64,000 nucleotides of DNA from assembly GCA_019358975.1 (NCBI GenBank), contig JAHHIL010000009.1, forward strand, positions 60,652 to 124,651, in the 5' to 3' direction. The notes beneath the pieces were generated by a model. It saw only the letters and a program-made list of their open reading frames with translations, made no database searches and had not been told where the DNA came from. Both the position numbers and the translations under genes were made by a program. The stretch comes from Trichocoleus desertorum ATA4-8-CV12. Its GTDB lineage: Bacteria; Cyanobacteriota; Cyanobacteriia; FACHB-46. This document shows, in pieces, positions 27,175 through 37,970 of this stretch (its first letter is position 1; the number at the start of each line of letters is the position of its first letter).

Positions 27175-27879
27175 TTAACGAGTTGGCTCTCCTGCTTGGT
27201 AAACCGTTTTCCAAGCTTGAACGGTGCCTTTACCAATTTTGTTTGTGATCGTCGAACCATTACCAGCCAAAGTAATTCTCATCACAACTTCCTCCGCAGG
27301 AGCACTTTGCAATGCTTTGGCTAGCTCAGGAGTGACAGCAAACGTACTATCTTCTCCATCTAGCTTGAAGATTTCGCTCCCTAATTTAATTTCGAGGGAT
27401 TTGCCGACTAAAGACGAGTCCATGATGTTCTTACAAGTCAGGAATCCACAAGAGCTGGTCTTCTTATAGGCAAACACAGCAATTTTAGTCGGTGTCCATT
27501 GAGTGACGACTCCCGATTCCCGCCCGCTCCAAAAAGCGCTACCAGAGTGGCTTTTGTCAAATACAGCTAAATATTCGCCATCAAATTGATCGCGTACAAT
27601 CACAGGTTCCGACCAAGGAATCTCTGATTTTGGCGATCGCCAGTCTTGCTCCACAGGGACAACCCGCAAATTTGCCTTGGCGGTTGCGGCATAACTGGTA
27701 GGGCTTGGCGCAGACGTACCTTGTTTCACACACTGCGAGTTATGAGGAGATTTCTGGCACAACAGATCTCCGGCTGTCTCAGCCACTACTCTTTGTGGTG
27801 TTGTACTCAGCAATAACAAACCCACACCAGCACCGAACAAAGCCAAGTTTGACACCTTAAAAACACCCATATTAGTCAC
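27175..27879 (-). CDS. Secreted protein of unknown function
   Basis: 234 residues. Hydrophobic signal segment (~9-33, ending TPQRVVA). The mature part has Cys pairs (LLCQKSPHNSQC; SCGFLTCKN) that may form disulfides, and a likely beta-rich C-terminal half. The start is GTG 27879 or ATG 27870. No family recognised. Monocistronic and divergent from ispG. Confidence 0.7.
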   Translation of the reverse strand: MTNMGVFKVSNLALFGAGVGLLLLSTTPQRVVAETAGDLLCQKSPHNSQCVKQGTSAPSPTSYAATAKANLRVVPVEQDWRSPKSEIPWSEPVIVRDQFDGEYLAVFDKSHSGSAFWSGRESGVVTQWTPTKIAVFAYKKTSSCGFLTCKNIMDSSLVGKSLEIKLGSEIFKLDGEDSTFAVTPELAKALQSAPAEEVVMRITLAGNGSTITNKIGKGTVQAWKTVYQAGEPTR

Positions 27880-28048
27880 TGTAGTTTCCCTGATTACAGA
27901 TTTTTAATTCAACAATCTGTACCTACTAGTTCTGCTGAGAGAATTACGCAAATTTGAATTCCTTTAGTTAAATGAAGCCTAACTGTGGCAATCTGAGAGA
28001 TAGAGAGAAACACTTACTTGTCTTGGTTTAGAAGCCAGCCATCAGCGT

Positions 28049-29272
28049 ATGCAAACCCTGCCCACGCCAACTACCTCCACCGCCTCCGGTCAAACCTTCG
28101 TTGACACCACCATCCGACGCCGCAAAACCCGTCCTGTCCAGGTCGGTAATGTCACGATTGGTGGAGGTGCTCCAGTCGTCGTGCAATCGATGATCAACGA
28201 AGACACCCTGGATATTGAGGGATCAGTTGCCGCGATTCGCCGTCTCCATGAGATCGGCTGTGAAATTGTGCGGGTGACAGTACCCAGTCTGGCCCATGCT
28301 TACGCGCTCAAAGATATTAAGCAAAAACTAGCAGAAACCTATCAGCCCGTGCCTTTGGTGGCTGATGTCCATCACAACGGCATGAAGATTGCCCTAGAAG
28401 TTGCCAAGCACGTTGATAAAGTCCGAATTAACCCAGGGCTATATGTATTTGAAAAGCCCAAGGCTGACCGCACTGAATACTCCCAAGCCGAGTTTGACGA
28501 GATTGGAGCCAAAATTCGCGAAACCCTAGAACCATTGGTTATTTCCTTACGGGACCAAGGTAAGGCAATGCGGATTGGAGTTAATCATGGTTCTTTAGCT
28601 GAGCGCATGCTGTTCACCTATGGGGATACCCCTGAAGGCATGGTGGAATCTGCGATCGAGTTTATTCAGATCTGCGAGTCGCTGAATTTTCACAATTTGG
28701 TCGTTTCTCTCAAAGCTTCGCGGGTGCCTGTCATGGTGGCAGCTTACCGCCTGATGGCAAAGCGGATGGATGAGTTGGGTATGGATTATCCCCTCCATCT
28801 AGGAGTGACTGAAGCAGGGGATGGCGAATACGGTCGCATCAAGTCTACGGCTGGTATAGCGCCGTTGTTAGCCGATGGCATTGGCGATACTATTCGGGTA
28901 TCTATCACCGAAGCCCCCGAAAAAGAGATTCCGGTTTGTTACAGCATTCTGCAAGCTCTAGGTTTGCGGAAAACGATGGTGGAATATGTCGCCTGTCCTT
29001 CCTGCGGGCGTACCCTCTTTAATCTTGAAGAAGTTCTCCACAAAGTTCGTGAAGCAACCAAGCATTTAACAGGACTTGATATTGCAGTGATGGGCTGCAT
29101 TGTTAACGGCCCCGGTGAAATGGCAGATGCTGACTATGGTTATGTTGGGAAGCAACCTGGCTACATTTCTCTGTACCGAGGGCGAGACGAGATTAAAAAA
29201 GTTCCGGAAGATCAAGGCGTTACAGAGTTAATTAATCTGATTAAGGCGGACGATCGCTGGGTTGATCCTTAA
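28049..29272 (+). CDS. ispG: HMBPP synthase, MEP isoprenoid pathway
   Basis: Converts methylerythritol cyclodiphosphate to hydroxymethylbutenyl diphosphate with a 4Fe-4S cluster; in cyanobacteria ferredoxin is the usual electron source. 407 residues. Motifs are [24 protein letters not shown], and the cluster ligands in [11 protein letters not shown] plus [14 protein letters not shown]. Short bacterial form without the large plastid-type insert. ATG start; own promoter expected in the 169-base gap. Confidence 0.97.
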   Translation: MQTLPTPTTSTASGQTFVDTTIRRRKTRPVQVGNVTIGGGAPVVVQSMINEDTLDIEGSVAAIRRLHEIGCEIVRVTVPSLAHAYALKDIKQKLAETYQPVPLVADVHHNGMKIALEVAKHVDKVRINPGLYVFEKPKADRTEYSQAEFDEIGAKIRETLEPLVISLRDQGKAMRIGVNHGSLAERMLFTYGDTPEGMVESAIEFIQICESLNFHNLVVSLKASRVPVMVAAYRLMAKRMDELGMDYPLHLGVTEAGDGEYGRIKSTAGIAPLLADGIGDTIRVSITEAPEKEIPVCYSILQALGLRKTMVEYVACPSCGRTLFNLEEVLHKVREATKHLTGLDIAVMGCIVNGPGEMADADYGYVGKQPGYISLYRGRDEIKKVPEDQGVTELINLIKADDRWVDP

Positions 29273-29508
29273 ATCAAGCATGGATTTCCGGCTGGAGTTG
29301 AGGCTAGCGAAATAAAGTTGTTATAGTCTTTACTATTGGCATGACTTTAGATTGAAAACCGAGTGCTGACAGTTGCTAGTGTATGGCGATTCAATCTAAG
29401 TCATAAGGGTGTGAGGCTCTATCCAAGAGTGCTTGGTTAGATCAATCTCTTTGGTACAAACGCACGCTGTACTCTTTGCAAACCAATCCCTTCCAGCTCT
29501 GTAGGCAT

Positions 29509-30801
29509 ATGGACATGACAAAACGCGCGCTTGTTTTAGGTGCAACAGCAGTTGCACTCACTGCTGTCAGCATCACTGGAGCTGGCATTCATTTATCTAA
29601 AAGTCAAGCCTTTTTCCGCGAAAGTCCTAAGGAAATAGTTGACGAAGTTTGGCAAATTATCGATCGCAACTATGTAGACGGCAGTTTTAATCAAGTTGAC
29701 TGGAAGACAGTTCGCAACCAATATTTGAACCGTTCTTACAGCAATAAGGAAGAAGCTTACAAGTCTATCCGGGAAATGCTCAAGCAGCTGAATGACCCGT
29801 ACACCCGGTTCATGGACCCGACTGAGTTCCGGAATATGCAGATCGATACGTCAGGCGAACTTACTGGCGTTGGTATCCAGTTGTCTCAGGATGAGAAAAC
29901 CAAGAAGCTGGTTGTTGTGGCTCCGATCGAAGATACACCTGCCGCTAAAGCTGGAGTGCTTGCCAAAGACACGATTCTCAAAATTGATGGCAAGAGCACC
30001 GAAGGGATGGATGTTGATAAGGCTGTGACGTTGATTCGCGGTCCTGTTGGTTCTCAAGTCACCCTGACCGTCTTAAGAGAGAAAGAGCAATTAGAGTTTC
30101 GATTGAAGCGCGATCGCATTGAAATTCATCCAGTCAAGTACACCACTCAGCAAGCACCCAACGCTAACATTGGCTATATTCGTCTATCGCAATTTAGCGC
30201 CAATGCTTCCTCTGAGATGCGAAAAGCCATCCAGGACCTAGAGGAAAAGCGGGTAGATGGTTACATTCTGGATCTCCGCTCTAACCCAGGTGGTCTGCTC
30301 TACTCCAGCATTGAAATTGCTCGCATGTGGTTAAATGATGGCGCGATCGTCTCTACAGTCGATCGACAAGGCGAAACAGATCGTGAAAGAGCTAATCGCC
30401 GCGCCTTGACCAATAAACCCCTAGTCGTTTTGGTCGATGGGGGTTCTGCAAGTGCCAGCGAAATTCTGTCAGGCGCTTTGCAAGACAATAAGCGAGCTGT
30501 TTTAATTGGGACTCAGACTTTTGGCAAAGGTTTAGTGCAATCTGTCCGAGGTCTAGGCGATGGTTCGGGGTTAGCGGTGACGATCGCTAAATACCTCACT
30601 CCTAATGGGGTAGACATCAACAAGCACGGCATTGCTCCCGACGTGGTAATAGAACTCAGTGATACTCAGAGAGAAGAACTGAGCCGCGATCGCGACAAGG
30701 TAGGAACAGCTTCAGATCCACAATATGCCAAGGCCTTGTCTGTGCTCACTCAAAGGATTGCCACCCAAAAAGGCACGCGAGCCGAATCTAGTATGCGCTA
30801 A
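29509..30801 (+). CDS. ctpB: C-terminal processing peptidase (S41)
   Basis: Secreted serine protease. N-terminal signal/anchor, PDZ domain (GVGIQLSQDEKTKK to LREKEQLEF), and S41 catalytic core with GGSASASEILSG (Ser) and GTQTFGKGLVQSV (Lys). Cyanobacteria have several Ctp proteins; CtpA matures the D1 C-terminus. Which paralogue this is cannot be fixed by eye, so the symbol is tentative. I use ATG 29509; TTG 29476 would add 11 residues without a better ribosome site. Confidence 0.88.
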   Translation: MDMTKRALVLGATAVALTAVSITGAGIHLSKSQAFFRESPKEIVDEVWQIIDRNYVDGSFNQVDWKTVRNQYLNRSYSNKEEAYKSIREMLKQLNDPYTRFMDPTEFRNMQIDTSGELTGVGIQLSQDEKTKKLVVVAPIEDTPAAKAGVLAKDTILKIDGKSTEGMDVDKAVTLIRGPVGSQVTLTVLREKEQLEFRLKRDRIEIHPVKYTTQQAPNANIGYIRLSQFSANASSEMRKAIQDLEEKRVDGYILDLRSNPGGLLYSSIEIARMWLNDGAIVSTVDRQGETDRERANRRALTNKPLVVLVDGGSASASEILSGALQDNKRAVLIGTQTFGKGLVQSVRGLGDGSGLAVTIAKYLTPNGVDINKHGIAPDVVIELSDTQREELSRDRDKVGTASDPQYAKALSVLTQRIATQKGTRAESSMR

Positions 30802-30811
30802 GCCAGCAGTG

Positions 30812-30845
30812 GGGTGAGAACGTTCCTCACCCTCATTTAGTTTTT
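30812..30845 (+). terminator. Rho-independent terminator after the Ctp protease
   Basis: GGGTGAG (30812-30818) pairs with CTCACCC (30826-30832) around aacgttc, followed by a T-rich run ending ttttt at 30845. It sits directly after the protease stop. Confidence 0.7.
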
Positions 30846-30855
30846 ACCTTTGGCT

Positions 30856-31056
30856 CTAAACAGGTTGGCACTTACCTGCACGAATCAGCCCAACGCGACG
30901 AGCGATCGCTTGACTGTGCGAACCAAATGGCCCCCAACGTTCTGCTGAGGTCGTAGACTGCTCACCAGATTGGTTTACCTCAACTTCAGTTGCAGGCAAG
31001 ATCTCACAAGATCCATTGGGCTGTTTCACAATATACCAAGCTTCTTCGTTACCCAT
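30856..31056 (-). CDS. Small conserved-looking protein
   Basis: About 66 residues starting MGNEEAWYIVKQ. An internal ATG with GGGGAG seven bases upstream is the best start, although the frame opens 51 bases earlier at a TTG. Content is a short beta-type segment (AWYIVKQPNGSCEILP) and a helix with WGPFGSHSQAIARRVGLIRAGKC. Function unknown. It lies 54 bases downstream of the hydrolase gene, same strand. Confidence 0.6.
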   Translation of the reverse strand: MGNEEAWYIVKQPNGSCEILPATEVEVNQSGEQSTTSAERWGPFGSHSQAIARRVGLIRAGKCQPV

Positions 31057-31110
31057 GTAGTTGCTCCCCGCTAGCTCCAGTAGATCGTCAGCAATATCTA
31101 TACCCAATCA

Positions 31111-32061
31111 TTACAAGCTAGGCTGCTTAACATGGGTGAAGGCCCGTACGCGCTGGAGATAGGTTTCTGAGTCTTCCATCATGGGAAAATGAGCCGTGTC
31201 GGGGATCAGGCAGAACTCTACTTTTTCACTCAAGTTAGCAGCTTGCTGCCCCATTGACGCAGGGATAATGATGTCATGCTCCCCAGCAACTAAGAGAGTT
31301 GGAACCGTTAGCTTAGCGAATTCTTGTGGCATCACTTCAGTCGCTTTTTTGCTCACTGAAGTAAAAATGGTTCCGAGGGCAGCTTTATAGTCGGCTAAGA
31401 GAAAATCTTCCAGGAAAGCTTGGCTAATAGCATGAGGTAACGGTCGGTGTAAGAACCGAGCCATAAACATGCGGTTAGCAAAGGGAATTTTAGCCAGCCA
31501 ACGGGGGCGAAATTTCACCACATAGCCGCCAAACCGATAAAAAGCACTAAAAGCCTTTTCGTCGTATTCAAAGATGCCACTACAGGTCAGAATTGCCCGC
31601 TCTACAAACTGGGGGTAAAGATTTAGGAAAAAAACCGCGATCGAAGCTCCCATCGAGTGAGCATTCAGATAAACCCGCTCCAATCCCAACTTTTGCAATA
31701 AAGTAGCTAAGTCATCCGCATAGCTTTCTAGTTCGTAGATCAAATCTTCAGTACTCTCAGCCGCTTGCAGGAGTTCAGTCTCTGCGGCTACTGTTCTGTC
31801 TACACTTTGCTGCTGGGTCTGCTCGCCGACAGAACTGGGTTGCTGGTCTGCTCGTAAACAGGAACGCCCAAATCCTCGCAGATCGTAGAGGAGACAATCG
31901 AATGTATCTGATAAAGCTTGAGCTGTACTTTCCCAATACCGTGCTGAACCGCCCCAGCCATGAACGAAAACCATGACTGGTTTCTCCGACGGCACAGAGC
32001 GATCCGACGTACCAATCCACTCATAGTAGTGATTAACACCACGAATTGGAATATAAGGCAT
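31111..32061 (-). CDS. Alpha/beta hydrolase
   Basis: 316 residues. Oxyanion-hole motif FVHGWGGSARYW, nucleophile elbow AHSMGAS, acid GEHDIII, and His in PDTAHFPMMED. All parts of the catalytic triad are visible. An insert of ~25 residues rich in Gln/Glu separates strand 3 from the elbow. Substrate unknown. Same strand as and downstream of clpX, 87 bases away. Confidence 0.88.
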   Translation of the reverse strand: MPYIPIRGVNHYYEWIGTSDRSVPSEKPVMVFVHGWGGSARYWESTAQALSDTFDCLLYDLRGFGRSCLRADQQPSSVGEQTQQQSVDRTVAAETELLQAAESTEDLIYELESYADDLATLLQKLGLERVYLNAHSMGASIAVFFLNLYPQFVERAILTCSGIFEYDEKAFSAFYRFGGYVVKFRPRWLAKIPFANRMFMARFLHRPLPHAISQAFLEDFLLADYKAALGTIFTSVSKKATEVMPQEFAKLTVPTLLVAGEHDIIIPASMGQQAANLSEKVEFCLIPDTAHFPMMEDSETYLQRVRAFTHVKQPSL

Positions 32062-32148
32062 TGCTAAGCAGGTTTTAAACTTCAGATTGAGATTACAGGT
32101 TTTTGGCTAAAAAACCTACTACTCAAGCTTCGAGATGCTTTAGCACCA

Positions 32149-33489
32149 TTATGCAGACTCAGGCTTTGGTAAAGATGACGGATGCAGTAATAGCTCAGCC
32201 GTTGAGCGTTTCTCAACCATCTCTTTAGTAATGGTGCAGCAGGTCACATCCTTACGGGAGGGTAGCTCGTACATCACATCTAGCATGAGTTCTTCCACAA
32301 TGCCTCGTAGCGCCCGTGCCCCAGTCTTACGCCGATAGGCTTCTTGAGCGATCGCCCGAACCGCTTCTTGCTTGAACTCCAGCTGCACATTGTCCATCTT
32401 CAGCAACTTCTGGTACTGCTTCACCAAGGCATTGCGAGGTTCAGTCAGAATTTCAGATAGGGCATCCTCATCCAGTGGATCGACCACCGCCACCATGGGT
32501 AAGCGACCAATAAATTCTGGAATCATGCCAAATTTGACTAAGTCATCTGGCTCCAAGTGTCGCAGAATATCTGCCGTTCGCTTATCTTTCGATTGTCCAT
32601 CGCCTGCCTGAATAAAGCCAATCGACTTCTTGCCGATGCGCTGCTCCACAGTTTTATCTAGACCGACAAAAGCACCCCCGCAGATAAACAAGATATTGCT
32701 GGTATCAATCTGGATGCAGTCTTGATAGGGATGCTTGCGACCTCCTTGGGGTGGCACATTTGCAACCGTTCCCTCCAGCATCTTTAGTAATGCCTGCTGA
32801 ACTCCCTCCCCTGAAACGTCACGAGTAATTGAAGGGTTCTCACTTTTACGGGCAATTTTGTCGATCTCGTCAATGTAGATAATGCCTCGCTGGGCTTCTT
32901 CTACATCTAAATCTGCCACTTGTAGCAAGCGCAGTAAAATATTTTCGACATCCTCACCGACGTACCCTGCTTCAGTTAAGGTTGTGGCATCGGCGACGGC
33001 AAAAGGCACATCCAAAATTTCGGCCAGGGTTTGAGCGAGCAGCGTCTTACCACAACCCGTAGGGCCAATTAAAAGGATGTTAGACTTCTGCAACTCTACG
33101 GGGTCATCAGACGATTTAGCACTACCTTTAGCCTGCATGAAGCTGAGACGTTTGTAGTGGTTATAGACTGCGACTGACAGCACCTTCTTGGCCTCATCTT
33201 GACCAATGACGTGCTCATCTAAATGTTTTTTGATTTCCCGAGGTCTAGGAATTTGATTCAACGAGAGACTGGAGGCGCGAGTGCGTCGCTTTTCCGCAGG
33301 TTGCTCCCGTCGAGGGGTGGGCTGAGGAGCTGCTGTACTAGAGTCAAACAGTTCCTCATCCAGAATTTCGTTACACAAGTCGACACACTCATCGCAAATG
33401 TAGACTCCCGGCCCAGCAATCAATTTGCGAACCTGCTCTTGAGACTTGCCACAGAAGGAACATTTTAGATGGGAGTCGTACTTAGACAT
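32149..33489 (-). CDS. clpX: ATP-dependent Clp protease unfoldase ClpX
   Basis: AAA+ unfoldase that feeds proteins to ClpP. N-terminal zinc-binding domain [10 protein letters not shown]... with C10, C13, C32, C35. Walker A is GPTGCGKT and Walker [12 protein letters not shown]. Pore and arginine-finger regions lie in the normal order. 446 residues. The stop of clpP lies 7 bases upstream, so translation is likely coupled. Third gene of the tig-clpP-clpX order common in bacteria. Confidence 0.98.
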   Translation of the reverse strand: MSKYDSHLKCSFCGKSQEQVRKLIAGPGVYICDECVDLCNEILDEELFDSSTAAPQPTPRREQPAEKRRTRASSLSLNQIPRPREIKKHLDEHVIGQDEAKKVLSVAVYNHYKRLSFMQAKGSAKSSDDPVELQKSNILLIGPTGCGKTLLAQTLAEILDVPFAVADATTLTEAGYVGEDVENILLRLLQVADLDVEEAQRGIIYIDEIDKIARKSENPSITRDVSGEGVQQALLKMLEGTVANVPPQGGRKHPYQDCIQIDTSNILFICGGAFVGLDKTVEQRIGKKSIGFIQAGDGQSKDKRTADILRHLEPDDLVKFGMIPEFIGRLPMVAVVDPLDEDALSEILTEPRNALVKQYQKLLKMDNVQLEFKQEAVRAIAQEAYRRKTGARALRGIVEELMLDVMYELPSRKDVTCCTITKEMVEKRSTAELLLHPSSLPKPESA

Positions 33490-33496
33490 AACTGCC

Positions 33497-34192
33497 TCAT
33501 GATTTCAGTGCGGTGACAGCCTCTCCCGGAAGGGGAATGTTCTGCCTAGAAATAACTTGATCAATTAAACCGTAGTCTTTTGCTTCAACCGCCGACATAA
33601 AAAAGTCGCGCTCAGTATCGGCTTCAATCCTCTCTAGAGACTGACCAGTATGACCAGCCAATAGCTCATTCAGCTTGCGCTTGTGATATAGAATTTCTTT
33701 GGCTTGAATTTCAATGTCAACAGCTTGACCCTGCGCTCCACCCAGGGGCTGGTGAATCATAATTCGGGAACTAGGCAGTGACATCCGCTTGCCAGGGGCT
33801 CCACCGGAGAGGAGAAAAGCTCCCATGCTAGCAGCCAACCCAAAGCACATCGTCACTACATCTGGAGCAATGTGCTGCATGGTGTCATAGATGGCCATGC
33901 CAGCAGTGACAGAACCACCCGGCGAGTTGATGTAAAGCTGAATATCTTTCTCTGAATCATCTGCTTCCAAAAACAGCAGTTGAGCCACGATGGAATCAGC
34001 GACCGCGTCATCCACTGGAGTGCCTAGGAAGACAATGCGCTCCCGTAAGAGTCGTGAGTAGATGTCAAACGCCCGCTCACCCCGACCAGATTGTTCCACT
34101 ACCATCGGGATGACGTTGCTGGGGCCAGTGGAAGCAACGTCTAGCAAGTTAAGGCTGCTGATAGGGGAGTAAAGGGACTGAGATACCAACAT
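33497..34192 (-). CDS. clpP: ATP-dependent Clp protease proteolytic subunit
   Basis: Serine protease subunit: catalytic Ser122 (GLAASMGAF), His147 ([10 protein letters not shown]) and Asp196 (DTERDFFMS) all present. 231 residues, with a ~30-residue N-terminal extension typical of cyanobacterial forms partnered with ClpX. Cyanobacteria have several clpP genes; its place next to clpX makes it the ClpX-linked copy (often called clpP2). Confidence 0.97.
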   Translation of the reverse strand: MLVSQSLYSPISSLNLLDVASTGPSNVIPMVVEQSGRGERAFDIYSRLLRERIVFLGTPVDDAVADSIVAQLLFLEADDSEKDIQLYINSPGGSVTAGMAIYDTMQHIAPDVVTMCFGLAASMGAFLLSGGAPGKRMSLPSSRIMIHQPLGGAQGQAVDIEIQAKEILYHKRKLNELLAGHTGQSLERIEADTERDFFMSAVEAKDYGLIDQVISRQNIPLPGEAVTALKS

Positions 34193-34502
34193 AGAGGCTA
34201 AGAACTGAAGTTCAGGGCTGTGATGTCAACTAAACAGTTCGAGCGTTTATTTACGATCCTTTAGGAGAACATGCTCCTGAGAGGAAATCGTAACGCTTGT
34301 AATCTGTTATATGCGACCATTATGCCTCAACTCATCTAAGACTGGCTGTAGGTGAGGGAGAAATGCACAATAAACCTTGCTTGATCACGCCTAGGTAGCT
34401 AACTAGTCATTGTATCGGCTAGGACCGTAGAGTGCGCTTAAAGCGATCGCTCCCTCAAGAAAATTTACGTGAAACTACGACTTCACCATATTAACTTTGC
34501 TA

Positions 34503-34546
34503 GCTGGGGTTGGATGAGGGGTTTCAACCGCTCATCCAACCCCAGC
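34503..34546. other. Long hairpin between tig and clpP
   Basis: Perfect 16-bp inverted repeat: 34503-34518 pairs with 34531-34546. The 12-base loop can add GGTT-tc-AACC, for about 20 paired bases in all. It lies 20 bases after the tig stop on the minus strand. No T-run follows on that strand, so it looks more like a 3'-end stabiliser or processing site than a simple terminator. Confidence 0.75.
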
Positions 34547-34565
34547 AATCTAACAGAGTGCAGTA

Positions 34566-36017
34566 CTACTCACTAGCCTCTGCATCTGCTGGAACAACGC
34601 TTGCTTCCACGTCCACTGTCGCTTCTGCAGAAGGTGTTGCTTCTACTTCAGCTTCCAGCTCTGCTGACTCTTCTTCATCTTCGGTCTTAGCAAGAGACCC
34701 TTCGGGTAAAAGTTCAATCGTAGAGCGCTCTTCTAGCCACTTTAAGATTTTTTCTTTTAACAGGTCTTCTTCAACCACACTCCGCAACCGCTCTTGATCG
34801 ATATCACGATCGCTGTATTGCTCCATCACTTCTTTGATGCGAGTCGCGATCGCTTCGGGTTCTACCTGAATAGACTCCCGCTTCGCCACTTCACCTAGAG
34901 CCAGCGTGCGCTTGATCCGAGTAATCGCTTCGGGCTGCGATCGCTCTCGCAACTGAGGAATCATGTCTTGAGTGAATAGCCGCTTGATGTCAAGCCCCTG
35001 GTTTTGCAACTCGATCGCAGTCTGGGTCAACATATAGTCAACTTCGCGATCGATCAAGGTCATGGGCAAATCCACCTCGATTTGCTTCAGCAACTCACTA
35101 ATGATTGCTTGTTCTTTATTCGCATCAGTTTTGCTATCAGCGTTCTTTTGGAAATTGGACTCAATTGAAGCCCGCAACTCAGCCAGCGTTTGAAACTCAC
35201 TCACCTCTTGAGCAAAATCATCATCCAGTTCTGGCAGTTCCTTTTCCTTTAGCTCTTTCAGCGTGATGGTAAAAACGGCTGGCTGATCCGCCAAATCGGC
35301 TTGAGGATAATCCTCTGGGAACTTAACTGAGACTTCCTTAGTTTCCCCCGGATTCATGCCTACCATACCGTCGATAAAACCAGGAATAAATCGGCCTTCC
35401 GACAACTCGACTTGGAAGTCTTCAGCTTGGCCACCAGGAATTTCAGCGGCTTCTCCCTCAGCACCTTCTTCGGCAACGATGCGACCAGAAAAGTCCACCA
35501 CAGCCGTATCACCCATCTGGGCAGCACGACCTTCGACCGGAATTAGAGTCGCCAGCTCAGCCCGACGCTCTTCTAAAACTTTATCGACCTGTTGGGGGTC
35601 GTACTCTACTTTTTCTGCCTGAACCTGAAAGCCAGTGTATTGGTCTAGCTTCACTTCTGGTTGAATATCTACAGCAGCAGAGAAAGTGAGGACAGAACCA
35701 GGTTCATACTGTTGAACTAAATCCTCGAACGAAGAGCGCAACTGGAAGTTACCGATCGCATCGATTTTTTCTTGTTCAATGGCTTGACGGACACCACTCT
35801 GAACCAACTCTTCTAGCGCCGCAGCCTTCACTCGAGTAGAACCAAAGCGCTGAAGCAATACTTGACGGGGAACTTTGCCTTTCCGAAACCCAGGGATATT
35901 AGCCGAGCGAGTAAACTCTTGCAGGACCTGCTCGTAGGCTTTCTTAGACATGTCTGGCGGAATTTCGATTTCCAAACCAATCTGGCTGGCGGGAAGTTTT
36001 TCCTGGGTAACTTTCAT
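34566..36017 (-). CDS. tig: Trigger factor chaperone
   Basis: Ribosome-associated chaperone and peptidyl-prolyl isomerase. N-terminal ribosome-binding domain has the signature GFRKGKVPRQVL. A FKBP domain follows (~155-245; MGDTAVVDFSGRIV, GFIDGMVGMNPGE), then a helical C-terminal substrate domain. 483 residues. The last ~40 residues are an Ala/Glu/Val-rich acidic tail. It precedes clpP-clpX by 373 bases, with a long hairpin between. Confidence 0.97.
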   Translation of the reverse strand: MKVTQEKLPASQIGLEIEIPPDMSKKAYEQVLQEFTRSANIPGFRKGKVPRQVLLQRFGSTRVKAAALEELVQSGVRQAIEQEKIDAIGNFQLRSSFEDLVQQYEPGSVLTFSAAVDIQPEVKLDQYTGFQVQAEKVEYDPQQVDKVLEERRAELATLIPVEGRAAQMGDTAVVDFSGRIVAEEGAEGEAAEIPGGQAEDFQVELSEGRFIPGFIDGMVGMNPGETKEVSVKFPEDYPQADLADQPAVFTITLKELKEKELPELDDDFAQEVSEFQTLAELRASIESNFQKNADSKTDANKEQAIISELLKQIEVDLPMTLIDREVDYMLTQTAIELQNQGLDIKRLFTQDMIPQLRERSQPEAITRIKRTLALGEVAKRESIQVEPEAIATRIKEVMEQYSDRDIDQERLRSVVEEDLLKEKILKWLEERSTIELLPEGSLAKTEDEEESAELEAEVEATPSAEATVDVEASVVPADAEASE

Positions 36018-36857
36018 TGGCTCTGCAGTTTTTAGACAACTAAACTTTCTGGTTCAACAGGGATTGAGGTTTGTGATACAGTGCCCTAAAGCACGGGTTT
36101 CCTTGAGCAATCCCTGATATTGAGGTCAACCCCTGGCCCAGCAACACCTTGATTACTGTAGGCATTAAGTACTCAGGGCATACTCAGGGCAATCGGTATG
36201 ACTTAGCTTTTACAGGGCTAATTACCTGCTCTATCACTTAACCAAAGGTCAGGGTGACAAAGCTCAGTTCAGCAATTCGGGGAAATTTCGCTTAACTGCA
36301 ATTAGCTATCCTAACCGATCCTAACCAGCCATGAACGCAATGAATTAAATTTGATCTAAGTTCATCTAGGCTGTTCTTTGGCAGAGTAGCACTCAAATGC
36401 ACCCAATGACTTTAGTGCTCTTGCCCCTCCATCTAGTCTCAGGGCTACTACAGCTAGCTCTAACCAGCAGCGACGCACCCCAAACCACAAAGCTAAGCGG
36501 ATGAAACCCAGTCTTATGCGAAGATCCTAATTAAGGAGCGCTGAGACTCCTAACTACTTAGACAATGTGAGCCATTTTTCAGTACGAACAAAATCCGTTA
36601 AGATGTTGAAACCTCCGTTTTTGAGACTTGCTAGCCAAAAACACCCAAATTAGGGTTCAATCTTATTCGATGAAATTCTATAGGAATCAAAAGTAATCAG
36701 AGAAAATCCTATAAATGCCTTGTCAGCCAGAAAAAACAGCTAAAAAGTCACCTGTAAAGTCACAGTTCTAGATGATTCTTATCCAGCTCTAACCTTATAT
36801 TTCTTGCAGATATTTTAATTCGATCGCAAAATTATCCATACCAGGGAGGCTATCAAT
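36018..36857. other. 840-base divergent tig/asd intergenic region
   Basis: No supported gene. Holds promoters for tig (minus) and asd (plus) by position. A perfect 11-base tandem duplication TACTCAGGGCA lies at 36170-36191, and a short tandem atcctaaccg unit near 36307-36327. Composition is AT-richer close to asd. I see no riboswitch or known ncRNA. Confidence 0.5.
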
Positions 36858-37901
36858 TTGGGTCAGTCTTATCGAGTTGCCATTTTGGGAGCAACGGGCG
36901 CAGTTGGCACAGAACTCATTGAGCTATTGCAAAGTCGCCAATTTCCAGTTTCTGAGCTGAAGTTACTGGCTTCTCCACGCTCGGCTGGGCGCACTCTTAC
37001 CTTTCAAGGTGAAGAATTACCTATCGAGGCTGTCGGCGAAGACTCGTTTGCCAATGTCGATTTAGTTTTGGCCTCAGCTGGAGGTTCAATCTCCAAAGCT
37101 TGGGCACCCAAGGCAGTGGCAGCAGGGGCAGTGGTCATTGATAACTCCAGCGCTTTTCGCATGGACCCTCAAGTACCCTTGGTCGTTCCAGAGGTCAATC
37201 CAGACGCTGCCGCTAAACACCAAGGCATCATTGCTAACCCCAACTGCACTACAATTTTGATGTCAGTTGCAGTTTGGCCCTTACATCAAATTCAACCCAT
37301 CAAGCGGATTGTGGCAGCTACATACCAATCTGCTAGTGGTGCGGGTGCGAGAGCAATGGAGGAAGTCAAGGCTCAAGCTCAAGCTATTCTTAACGGTGAG
37401 ACTCCCACCACCAAGGTTTTTCCCTATCCACTCGCTTTTAACTTGTTCCCACACAACTCTAAGTTGACCGAACAGGGTTACTGCGAAGAAGAGTTGAAGA
37501 TGGTGAATGAAACTCGCAAAATCTTTGGAGCCCCTGACCTCAGAATTACGGCAACTTGCATACGGGTTCCCGTACTCCGGGCTCATTCAGAAGCGATTAA
37601 CCTAGAGTTTGATGCGCCTTTTGATGTAGCTCAAGCTAGAGAGTTACTGAGCCAAGCGCCTGGGGTCAAGTTAGTTGAAGATTGGCAAGCCAATTACTTC
37701 CCGATGCCAACTGAAGCAAGTGGCCGTGACGAAGTTTTAGTGGGTCGAATTCGTCAAGACCTGTCTCATCCTTGTGGTTTGGAGCTTTGGTTGAGTGGTG
37801 ACCAGATTCGCAAGGGCGCGGCTCTCAACGCAGTACAGATTGCCGAATTACTGGTTGCGAAAAACCTACTCCAGTCGGCAGCTGTGGCGCTGACAACTTG
37901 A
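36858..37901 (+). CDS. asd: Aspartate-semialdehyde dehydrogenase
   Basis: Reduces aspartyl phosphate to the semialdehyde for lysine/DAP, threonine and methionine synthesis. NADP loop GATGAVG (11-17), catalytic C130 in NPNCTT, and SGAGARAMEE. 347 residues. It starts at TTG, supported by gggagg eight bases upstream and by the conserved YRVAILGATG beginning right after. dapA follows after 69 bases, so the two consecutive DAP-branch steps are probably cotranscribed. Confidence 0.97.
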   Translation: MGQSYRVAILGATGAVGTELIELLQSRQFPVSELKLLASPRSAGRTLTFQGEELPIEAVGEDSFANVDLVLASAGGSISKAWAPKAVAAGAVVIDNSSAFRMDPQVPLVVPEVNPDAAAKHQGIIANPNCTTILMSVAVWPLHQIQPIKRIVAATYQSASGAGARAMEEVKAQAQAILNGETPTTKVFPYPLAFNLFPHNSKLTEQGYCEEELKMVNETRKIFGAPDLRITATCIRVPVLRAHSEAINLEFDAPFDVAQARELLSQAPGVKLVEDWQANYFPMPTEASGRDEVLVGRIRQDLSHPCGLELWLSGDQIRKGAALNAVQIAELLVAKNLLQSAAVALTT

Positions 37902-37970
37902 CGAAAGTTATTGCTAACTCACAGCTAAAAAATCTTTGGCCTATTCATCATGAGGAGAAGTTGAAAGAGC

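Noticed and set aside
36018..36857. Possible Yfr1-like small RNA in the tig/asd gap
   Set aside because: The conserved Yfr1 core (actcctcacac) is not present.
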